Below are positions 9,679 through 15,457 of a DNA stretch of 16,686 nt, piece after piece. Location: positions 1 through 16,686 of the forward strand of contig RHAF01000024.1 of the NCBI GenBank assembly GCA_010028775.1, in the 5' to 3' direction. The translations under genes were made by a program, and so were the position numbers. Origin of the DNA: Verrucomicrobiota bacterium (GTDB lineage Bacteria; Verrucomicrobiota; Verrucomicrobiia; Methylacidiphilales; Verrucolacustridaceae). The notes under the pieces were generated by a model that worked only from the letters and a program-made list of their open reading frames with translations, was not told the origin of the DNA and did not search any database. How positions within the stretch are numbered: position 1 is the first letter of the stretch; each line of letters starts with the position of its first letter.

Positions 9679-11175
9679 TCACAGTGCGCCCCTGAGCTGG
9701 TAGATGACTTCCTGGGGAAGTTCGTTGCCGGGCTGGGAGGCGGCGCCGCTCAGCCAATCGCGGATGATTTGCCCGCGACGCTGATTGAGGAGCTGGGAGG
9801 AGATTTTGGGCAGGGTGGTCCCGACCGTTGAGGCGGGGGCGGGTTCCCGTTTGGCCAGAAAGACGGAGAGGCCTCCGTTTGCGGTGCGCGTGAATCCACC
9901 CACCCGGTTGGGCTCCAGCTGGGTGACCGCGGGGCGGATGCGGTCGGCATCCGGGAAGGTCAAAGGTTTTTCATCCGCCGGGGCGAAAACGGGCAATTTT
10001 TCCGGCGAAAGAGAGTAGGCCTTGGTGATTTCTTCCCATTTTTGCCCGGCTGCCAGAGCCGCGTTGGCGCGGTCGGCGAAATTCTTGGCCTGCTGGGCGA
10101 CCATCTGGAGTCGGGCCTGTTCCTGCCAACGAGACCGAACCTCCGGGGTAATTTCTGCCAGGGCTCGGCTTCGTCCCGGCTGTTCCTCTCGAAGGTGGAG
10201 AACGAGATATCCGTTTTTGGAGGGGAGAAAATCGCTCACCGGATCGGCGGAGGTCAGGGAGAAGGCCGCCATCACCAGACGGGGGTCGTTTTCCCCGGGG
10301 AAAGGGTTGTCCTTGGGGGTGAAGGGGCCCAGGGTTCGCATGGAGAGTTTGGCCTGAGCCGCGGCGGAAGAGAAATCAGGGCGGGATTTCCCCTCCGGCA
10401 GGTTGAAGAATTGGGAGGTGAAGGCAAAGGCGGCTTCACCCGCCTGTTTTTTGGCTTCCTCGGTGGAACCGGTGGCGGTGATTTCCACCACGTCAACCGT
10501 TCGCCGGGGGGCAACAGCAAATTCCGCCTCGTTGGCCTTGAAAAAGGACTCCAGATCCATCTGGGTGGGCTCGGGTGAATTCAGTTTGGAGGCATCCCAG
10601 CGGATGACCTGGGCCTCCACCGGACCGAAGAGCTTTTGCAACCGGGTTTCCGCCTCTTTGGGAAGAAGTATGGCGGTGGAGGAGAGGGCGTTGAGCAGTT
10701 GGCGGATCCGGACCTGGTCGGCCACCGCCTGGTTGAAGCGTTCCCCGGTGAATCCCTGCGGGGAGAGGAAGTTGGCGGAGAATCTCTGGAAAAGCTCCGG
10801 GTCGTACTGGTTGTCCTTGCGGAAAAAGGGGTTTTCCTTGATCGCCTCGACGAGTTGATCGGGTTGGGTGTCCAACCGGGCGGAGTTGGCCGCCTGAAGT
10901 TGAAGCAGGCGAAGCCAGGTCTGGAGGTTGATGAAAGTCCCTTGTTCGGCGGAGGGAATACGACCGGTTTGAAGCGTCATATCCAGAATGGTCAGTCGCT
11001 GTGCGGCGATAAAATCATTCAAGGTCAGCTTTCTTCCCGAGATCTGGCCCACCTTGGCGGAGGCGGGATCGCCGCCATGGGGCGTCCAGTTTCCAAAGAA
11101 GATGAAAGAAATGCCGACGATCCCGAGAAGGATAAGAAGAAGGCTTTTCAGCTTGTCGTGAAGAAATGTGATCAT
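9679..11175 (-). CDS. PpiD-like membrane-anchored periplasmic folding chaperone (SurA_N-type, degenerate parvulin domain)
   Basis: The protein has 498 residues. A short cytoplasmic start is followed by one membrane segment at about 11-28 (SLLLILLGIVGISFIFFGNW), and the rest should lie in the periplasm. The pattern VGQISGRKLTLNDFIAAQR just after the membrane is typical of SurA/PpiD N-terminal chaperone modules. The region PFFRKDNQYDPELFQRFSAN resembles the PpiD segment F...G.FD...Y. The C-terminal part contains GYLVLHLREEQPGRSRALAE, matching the end of a parvulin domain in PpiD, followed by a long helix. I cannot find the usual parvulin opening (ARHIL) or its active-site residues between about 220 and 330, so prolyl isomerase activity is doubtful and a holdase role is likelier. 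It heads the minus-strand run and its start is 50 bp from the divergent TPR gene. Confidence 0.78.
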   Translation of the reverse strand: MITFLHDKLKSLLLILLGIVGISFIFFGNWTPHGGDPASAKVGQISGRKLTLNDFIAAQRLTILDMTLQTGRIPSAEQGTFINLQTWLRLLQLQAANSARLDTQPDQLVEAIKENPFFRKDNQYDPELFQRFSANFLSPQGFTGERFNQAVADQVRIRQLLNALSSTAILLPKEAETRLQKLFGPVEAQVIRWDASKLNSPEPTQMDLESFFKANEAEFAVAPRRTVDVVEITATGSTEEAKKQAGEAAFAFTSQFFNLPEGKSRPDFSSAAAQAKLSMRTLGPFTPKDNPFPGENDPRLVMAAFSLTSADPVSDFLPSKNGYLVLHLREEQPGRSRALAEITPEVRSRWQEQARLQMVAQQAKNFADRANAALAAGQKWEEITKAYSLSPEKLPVFAPADEKPLTFPDADRIRPAVTQLEPNRVGGFTRTANGGLSVFLAKREPAPASTVGTTLPKISSQLLNQRRGQIIRDWLSGAASQPGNELPQEVIYQLRGAL

Positions 11176-11225
11176 GGAGTTTTTTGGCTTGTGGTGGGGG
11201 TGGGAGGGAAGAGCAAAATCAGAGC

Positions 11226-11969
11226 ATGTTGAAAGTCATGGCTTTGGTGTGGCTTTGCATCACGGTGGCGGGAACCGGGCTGTTTGGGCAAGACCAAATT
11301 CGGTTGAAAAGCGGTGAGGTATTGGATGGCACAGTGGTGAAGTACGATGAAGGATCTGCCACGCTCACCTTCAAGTTTGACAAGGGCACTTTGGGGTATG
11401 GCCAAGCGGACCTGGTCGAGGTCAGAATGAAGGAGAGGCCCGGGGTGGAGGAGGGAAGAAAGGCCCTGGCGGATGGCAGGATGGAGGACGTCATCTTGGC
11501 GTGGAAGGGACCGGTGAACGAATTCGTCGGTATCAACAATCCTTGGGTTTTGGAGTGTGCCGCTGGTTTGGGGCAGGCTTATCTCGCGCAGGGCAAAGTG
11601 GCCGACGCAGAAACTCTGTACGGCAGGATGAAGAAGTCTTACTCCAGCGGTCCGCCTGCCCTTCGGGCGGAGGTCGGATTGGCCGAGGCCACGGCGGGAC
11701 GTGATTTGGACGGCTTGTTGCAGAAATTGAAGGGATTGGAGGGACAGTTGAAGGAAGGGGTTCGCCCCCTGCGCGAGGACCGTGAAGCCTTGGCTGAGTA
11801 TTATTTTGCCAGGGGTGAGGCCTACGAAAAAAAGGGAGACCCCAAAAAAGCGCTTGAGGATTTTTTAAGAGTCAGTGTCCTCTATCCTGAACCTCCCTCC
11901 TTGGGGAAACGGGCGGAAAAGAAAGTTGAGGCGTTGCGACAGGCGAATAAAGACCTCGTCACCGACTGA
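11226..11969 (+). CDS. Secreted TPR-repeat protein with an N-terminal SH3/Sm-like segment, associated with exbBD
   Basis: I choose ATG 11226, giving 247 residues, because it begins a clean signal peptide: MLKVMALVWLCITVAGTGLF, with likely cleavage near residue 21. A TTG at 11184 would add 14 glycine-rich residues before the signal, which is unlikely; ATG 11238 is a second option. The mature protein starts DQIRLKSGEVLDGTVVKYDE, a beta-barrel-like segment seen in many proteins of the 'IxLKxGxxxxGxv' type. TPR-like helices follow, notably LECAAGLGQAYLAQGKVADA and YFARGEAYEKKGDPKKALED. It is the first gene of a four-gene run, 23 nt before exbB, so it probably works with the proton-driven complex in the periplasm. 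A purine-rich stretch at 11202-11213 lies 12 or more bases from the ATG, somewhat far for a ribosome binding site. Its exact function is unknown. Confidence 0.75.
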   Translation: MLKVMALVWLCITVAGTGLFGQDQIRLKSGEVLDGTVVKYDEGSATLTFKFDKGTLGYGQADLVEVRMKERPGVEEGRKALADGRMEDVILAWKGPVNEFVGINNPWVLECAAGLGQAYLAQGKVADAETLYGRMKKSYSSGPPALRAEVGLAEATAGRDLDGLLQKLKGLEGQLKEGVRPLREDREALAEYYFARGEAYEKKGDPKKALEDFLRVSVLYPEPPSLGKRAEKKVEALRQANKDLVTD

Positions 11970-11992
11970 TTTTTGACTTTAACCTCTACTCC

Positions 11993-12772
11993 ATGAAGAC
12001 AAGCCAGCTTTCCAAATATTTCCTCCTTTTCCTCTCCTGCATGCTTATGGTTCCGGCCCTGCTGGCTGCCGAGGGGGAAGCAGCGGCAAAAAAGAAGACG
12101 GTTATGGACATCATCCACGAGGGCGGAGCTGTCATGTATATCCTGATTATTGCCTCCGTGATGATCATGGCCTTTACGATTGAGGCGATTATCAAGATCC
12201 GGCAGGCCCGGTTGGCGCCTCCGGCGGTTTTGGCGCAACTCAAGGATGCCATTGTCTCGGGCAACTATCCCACTGCCTATCAGGCGTGTGTTGCCAACCC
12301 CTGCTACCTCTCTCGGATCGTCCAAGCCGGGTTGGAGCGTTTAGGGCGGGGTCGGGAGGCTGCTGAAAAAGTCATGGGTGAAGTCACGGCCAAGGAACTC
12401 AACGGAATCAAGTCCAACATCCAGTATCTTTCGGTCATCGGCGTGGTCAGTCCCATGGTCGGACTGACGGGAACTGTCTTGGGAATGATCAAGGCCTTCG
12501 AGACCTTGGGCTCCTCCGGGGCGGCCGATCCCAGCAAGCTGGCGGGAAATATCTCCGAGGTGCTGGTTGCCACAGGAACCGGACTGTTTGTCGCCATCCC
12601 GGCCTTCGTGCTGTACTACGTGTTTCGCAACCGGATCCAGACGGTCTCGGTGGCGGTGGACAGCGAAATCAATCTCTTGTTTGAGGACATTCCCTTTGAG
12701 CAATTGACCGGATACCGGCTGGCCGATTATTTGGGGAATTCCGGAGCCACCCCCGGCGCTCCCTCGGCCTAA
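11993..12772 (+). CDS. exbB: MotA/TolQ/ExbB proton channel family protein
   Basis: ExbB-type proteins form the pentameric inner-membrane ring that, with ExbD, turns proton flow into work on a periplasmic partner. The 259-residue protein starts with a cleavable-looking signal (residues 1-26, ending ALLAAEG), a form known in several ExbB subfamilies. Three membrane segments follow: about 46-67 (AVMYILIIASVMIMAFTIEA), about 147-168 including the hallmark GLTGTVLGMIKAF (157-169), and about 186-212 with LVATGTGLFVAIPA (191-204). The large cytoplasmic loop lies between the first two. ATG 11993 is 23 nt after the TPR gene stop and has no Shine-Dalgarno match; exbD begins 14 nt downstream. ExbB, TolQ and MotA-like proteins are hard to separate by eye. 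The two adjacent ExbD proteins and the lack of tolA/B/pal favour an ExbB-type name. Confidence 0.92.
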   Translation: MKTSQLSKYFLLFLSCMLMVPALLAAEGEAAAKKKTVMDIIHEGGAVMYILIIASVMIMAFTIEAIIKIRQARLAPPAVLAQLKDAIVSGNYPTAYQACVANPCYLSRIVQAGLERLGRGREAAEKVMGEVTAKELNGIKSNIQYLSVIGVVSPMVGLTGTVLGMIKAFETLGSSGAADPSKLAGNISEVLVATGTGLFVAIPAFVLYYVFRNRIQTVSVAVDSEINLLFEDIPFEQLTGYRLADYLGNSGATPGAPSA

Positions 12773-12786
12773 ACCCCCACGGCACC

Positions 12787-13248
12787 ATGGGGGCTCATGG
12801 GAAAAAGTTCAGCGTGCATGCCTCCGCCGGGGAGGAGGAGCCGGAGTTTCAGGTGGCACCCATGGTCGACGTGCTTTTGGTATTGCTGATGTTTTTCACC
12901 GCCACCACCACCACGGAAATCAAAAGCCAGATCGCCGATCTCACCTTGCCGGATGCCCAAGAGGCCAAAGACAGGGAAAAGGGGCAGGGGCAATTCACCA
13001 TCAACATCAACAAAATGGGCGGACTGGAGGCGCAGGGCCGGACCGGACTGGATGAAAACAATCTGGCGCTATTGATCAAGACGGACTACACGAACGTAAA
13101 AAAACTTGATCCCAACGCCAGCTACCGTGTTCTTGTCCGTGCAGACAAGGATTTGGGTTGGGACAAAACCAAGGTGGTTCTCAAGGCGGCGGCATCCGCC
13201 GGGGTGGCCAACGTGGTTTTCGCCACCACCAAGGGTGGGAAAGGTTAG
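12787..13248 (+). CDS. exbD: ExbD/TolR family protein, first copy
   Basis: The protein has 153 residues. A short cytoplasmic N-terminus ends in FQVAPMVDVLLVLLMFFTAT (21-40), the single membrane helix of ExbD/TolR, with the conserved proton-carrying aspartate at D28. The periplasmic domain follows, starting IKSQIADLTLPDAQ and ending with VLVRADKDLGWDKTKVVLKA, the ExbD C-terminal strand-helix that usually reads '...R.D...Y..V..V....'. Its N-terminal tail (MGAHGKKFSVHASAGEEEPE) is charged. The start, 14 nt after exbB, has no Shine-Dalgarno sequence but no better alternative is visible. The next gene, a second ExbD, starts 3 nt after its stop. The two copies share the membrane helix but differ in the periplasmic part, so they may form a heterodimer. 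Confidence 0.92.
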   Translation: MGAHGKKFSVHASAGEEEPEFQVAPMVDVLLVLLMFFTATTTTEIKSQIADLTLPDAQEAKDREKGQGQFTININKMGGLEAQGRTGLDENNLALLIKTDYTNVKKLDPNASYRVLVRADKDLGWDKTKVVLKAAASAGVANVVFATTKGGKG

Positions 13249-13251
13249 ACG

Positions 13252-13665
13252 ATGGCCGGCGGTGGTGGAGGAGGAGAGGGGGAATTCGGCCTGCAGATCG
13301 CGCCGATGCTCGACGTGATGTTCGTTCTGCTGATGTTCTTCATGGTGATGGCCGGCAAACAGGTCAAGGAGGCCGAGTTGGGGGTGAACGTTCCCGGAGC
13401 CTCTCAGGCTTCAAGCACGGCCAAGACTCCTGTGACGATCCGGGTGGGGCCGGACGGAGTGGTGACCTTCAATGACAGCCCGGTGGACAACCGGGATGAT
13501 CCTGAAATGCCTAAGCTCAAGGCGAGGCTCAAGGCCCTGATCGATGCCTTCTCTGAACAGTCGGTCATCATCCGGCCAAACGACAAGGCCCCCTACCAGA
13601 GGGTGATCGATGTGCTCAACGCCTGTGGAGCCGCCCGGGTCAAAAATCTGACGTTCGGTCAGTAG
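13252..13665 (+). CDS. exbD: ExbD/TolR family protein, second copy
   Basis: The protein has 137 residues. A glycine-rich start (MAGGGGGGEGEFG) leads into LQIAPMLDVMFVLLMFFMVM (14-33), a membrane helix with the conserved aspartate at D21. The periplasmic domain contains VTIRVGPDGVVTFNDSPV and ends with VIIRPNDKAPYQRVIDVLNA, a very typical ExbD C-terminus, so this copy looks closer to standard ExbD than the first. ATG 13252 lies 3 nt after the preceding stop, with a weak GGGAAAGG upstream. It is the last gene of the cluster; convergent efp ends 138 bp away. Together with ExbB and the first ExbD it should form a proton-motive-force-driven complex, but no TonB-like partner is present in the window. 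Confidence 0.92.
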   Translation: MAGGGGGGEGEFGLQIAPMLDVMFVLLMFFMVMAGKQVKEAELGVNVPGASQASSTAKTPVTIRVGPDGVVTFNDSPVDNRDDPEMPKLKARLKALIDAFSEQSVIIRPNDKAPYQRVIDVLNACGAARVKNLTFGQ

Positions 13666-13671
13666 AACGGG

Positions 13672-13704
13672 CCCCCAAAGGGGGATCGGGGAATCCGGAT
13701 TTTT
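13672..13704 (+). terminator. Candidate terminator after the exbBD cluster
   Basis: CCCCC-AAA-GGGGG (13672-13684) can form a short GC hairpin 6 nt after the second exbD stop. It is followed by a perfect 10-bp palindrome AATCCGGATT (13692-13701) that runs into a T5 tract (13700-13704). The T tract is some distance from the hairpin and the loop is only three bases, so the fit to an intrinsic terminator is partial. Position and direction are right. Confidence 0.35.
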
Positions 13705-13711
13705 GCGAAAG

Positions 13712-13789
13712 AGGTGTTTGGGCTTTTAGTCGTGAGTCGTGGAGGGAAATTGGAAATCAACGAATTCCTTCCCACCCTCAGGAACACCT
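13712..13789. other. Imperfect long inverted repeat in the convergent spacer between exbD and efp
   Basis: AGGTGTT (13712-13718) is complemented by AACACCT (13783-13789). Inside, GGGAA (13744-13748) pairs with TTCCC (13769-13773), and GGAA (13752-13755) with TTCC (13765-13768), giving a hairpin with a 3-nt bulge and a 9-nt loop. GGG (13720-13722) may also pair with CCC (13775-13777). The whole spacer (13666-13803) holds no convincing coding frame. The element could act as a bidirectional terminator for the convergent genes or be a decayed repeat unit; no U tract follows it on either strand. Confidence 0.3.
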
Positions 13790-13803
13790 AAATCTATCCA
13801 AGA

Positions 13804-14364
13804 CTACGCACGACCCATGTACTTCCGCTCGCGGGTGTCGACCTTGATCATTTCCCCCTCCTTGATGAAGAGGGGAACCTGCAGCTGAAGGCCTGTCTCG
13901 AGCTTGGCCGTTTTCTGGACATTGTTGGCCGAATCCCCGCGCACGCCCTCCGGAGATTCCACCACCTTGAGAGTGACGCTGGCCGGGGGCTCGACCGAGA
14001 CGGCCTTGCCCTCAATGAAAAGAATCTCGCAAACCATGTTTTCCGAAAGGAAATCCTTCACATCCTCCACCAACTCAGGGGTGAGGGTCATGTTTTCATA
14101 GTTTTCCGGATTCATGAAGGTGTACCCGGTGTTGTCGCTGTAGCTGAATTCCCACTTCTCACGGGAGACATTGACCGAATCCAACCGCTCATCGGAAGCC
14201 AACCGATGATCGGAGGAAAGCCCCGAGCGCAGGGAGCGGAAGGTCGCCTGGACGAAGGCCCGTTTGTTGCCGGGGGTCCGATGCACCGTCCCTAACACGA
14301 TAAAGATGTCCCCGTCTTTCTTGACGGCCATGCCCCGTTTCAAATCATTCGCGATCACTGCCAT
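13804..14364 (-). CDS. efp: Translation elongation factor P
   Basis: EF-P (186 residues, the usual length) binds beside the ribosomal P site and relieves stalling at polyproline stretches. The three beta-barrel domains are recognisable: the N-terminal KOW-like domain (ANDLKRGMAVKKDGDIFIVL), the OB domain (NTGYTFMNPENYENMTL then FIEGKAVSVEPPASVTLKVV), and the C-terminal OB domain (LETGLQLQVPLFIKEGEMIK, ending VDTRERKYMGRA), matching the family signature. The functional loop reads HRTPGNKRAF (28-37). Aligned on PG and AF, the tip position that is a modified Lys34 in E. coli is N33 here, followed by K34 and R35. No EF-P modification gene is visible nearby. AAAGGGAA lies about 8 nt before ATG 14364, a moderate ribosome binding site. 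The gene lies 26 nt downstream of kdsD on the same strand and is probably co-transcribed. Confidence 0.95.
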   Translation of the reverse strand: MAVIANDLKRGMAVKKDGDIFIVLGTVHRTPGNKRAFVQATFRSLRSGLSSDHRLASDERLDSVNVSREKWEFSYSDNTGYTFMNPENYENMTLTPELVEDVKDFLSENMVCEILFIEGKAVSVEPPASVTLKVVESPEGVRGDSANNVQKTAKLETGLQLQVPLFIKEGEMIKVDTRERKYMGRA

Positions 14365-14390
14365 GGGATGTTCCCTTTCTTGGTTTCCGC

Positions 14391-15371
14391 TTAAAGCAAT
14401 CTGAAGCGGGTCAGATCCTGAGAATCCACCAGCCCGACGGGGCGATGCGCCGCATCCACGACCACCAAGTCCTCGATGCGATGAGTCTCGAAGATATGCA
14501 AAGCTTTGGCCGCAAGGCTGTCAACGGGGATCGTTACCGGTTTTTTGGTCATGACCGCCTTCAAGGGACGAAGACCGATCGAGGAATCCTTCTGGAAACC
14601 GCGCGCAAAGTCGCCATGAGTGTAAATTCCCGCCACCTTGCCCCTGGCATCCAGCACGATGGCGGCACCACACCGCTTGGCGGTGATCTCGGACAGAGCC
14701 TTGGCAACCGTGGTTTGCAGGCCGACCAGGGGAACAGAGCCACGGGGACGCATGATTTCGCGGACCTTCAACAAGAGATCCCGCCCAATCGCACCTGCCG
14801 GGTGGAGACGGGCGAAGTCCTCCCGGCGAAACCCGCGGCTTTCCAGTAAAACCATGGCCAAGGCATCGCCCATGGCCAGCATGGCGGTGGTGCTGGAGGT
14901 GGGAGCCAGGTTCAGAGGGCAGGCCTCCTGTTCGACGGAAACATCCAGGGCCACGTCGGCTTGGCGGGCAAGATGGGAACGTGGATTCCCGGTCATCACG
15001 ACGATCGGGGTGCCTAAACGCTTGAGGAGCGGCACCACGCGTAGCAGTTCATCCGTGCTTCCGCTGTAACTGAGAACGAGAATCAGGTCTTTTTTATTCA
15101 CCACGCCGAGATCGCCATGGGCCGCATCCACCGCGTCAAGGATGACGGAGGTGGTTCCGGTGCTGGCGAAGGTGGCGGCGATCTTGTGGCCGATGTGCCC
15201 GGACTTTCCGATTCCGGTTACGATGATTTTGCCGCCGTCCTCGAGACGTTCCTGCATCAGGGCCACAGCCTTGAGAAAAGAGGGGCCCAAACGACGGCGC
15301 ACACGGCGCAAGGCGGCGATTTCGATGTCGAGCACGCGCCTGGCTTTTTGCAGTTGAGGACCCTTGGCCAT
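14391..15371 (-). CDS. kdsD: D-arabinose 5-phosphate isomerase (KpsF/KdsD/GutQ family)
   Basis: This enzyme converts ribulose 5-phosphate to arabinose 5-phosphate, the first step towards Kdo for lipopolysaccharide. I choose ATG 15369-15371 (326 residues), which matches family length; the frame stays open to 15488 but the extra 39 residues are not family-like. The SIS domain holds TGIGKSGHIGHKIAATFAST (52-71) with K56, LSYSGSTDELL with E108, EQEACPLNLAPTSSTTA with E149, and LHPAGAIGR with H190, corresponding to the four catalytic residues described for E. coli KdsD. Two CBS domains follow (about 205-326), with IMRPRGSVPLV and VMTKKPVTIPV. The usual HPxEAxHGDLG motif reads LDAVDAAHGDLG, so the HP pair and the glutamate are changed. 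A promoter candidate lies immediately upstream, and efp follows. The divergent gene is a lipoprotein-release permease, also an envelope function. Confidence 0.94.
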   Translation of the reverse strand: MAKGPQLQKARRVLDIEIAALRRVRRRLGPSFLKAVALMQERLEDGGKIIVTGIGKSGHIGHKIAATFASTGTTSVILDAVDAAHGDLGVVNKKDLILVLSYSGSTDELLRVVPLLKRLGTPIVVMTGNPRSHLARQADVALDVSVEQEACPLNLAPTSSTTAMLAMGDALAMVLLESRGFRREDFARLHPAGAIGRDLLLKVREIMRPRGSVPLVGLQTTVAKALSEITAKRCGAAIVLDARGKVAGIYTHGDFARGFQKDSSIGLRPLKAVMTKKPVTIPVDSLAAKALHIFETHRIEDLVVVDAAHRPVGLVDSQDLTRFRLL

Positions 15372-15380
15372 AAACGAGAT

Positions 15381-15409
15381 AGAATAACGGCCCAGGCTTT
15401 CCGGAGCAA
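15381..15409 (-). promoter_or_regulatory. Candidate sigma70-type promoter for kdsD-efp, near-leaderless
   Basis: On the minus strand TTGCTC (15409-15404) is followed after exactly 17 bp by TATTCT (15386-15381). Initiation about 7 nt further would fall at about 15374, only about 3 nt before the kdsD ATG. The matches are 3 of 6 and 4 of 6, but spacing and position are good, and no Shine-Dalgarno sequence exists for kdsD, which agrees with a leaderless or near-leaderless transcript. Confidence 0.38.
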
Positions 15410-15457
15410 TCCGGATGAAGGCTTGAGTGTGGTGCCGGCTGAATGCACGGTAGGGGC

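Noticed and set aside
8803..9831. 342-codon open frame on the plus strand, antisense to the beta-CASP gene and the end of the chaperone
   Set aside because: Glycine-rich translation with no motifs, opposite a protein with all zinc ligands intact. High GC content readily gives long antisense frames.
11184..11225. TTG start for the TPR protein adding 14 residues
   Set aside because: It would place a glycine-rich, charged stretch before an otherwise normal signal peptide.
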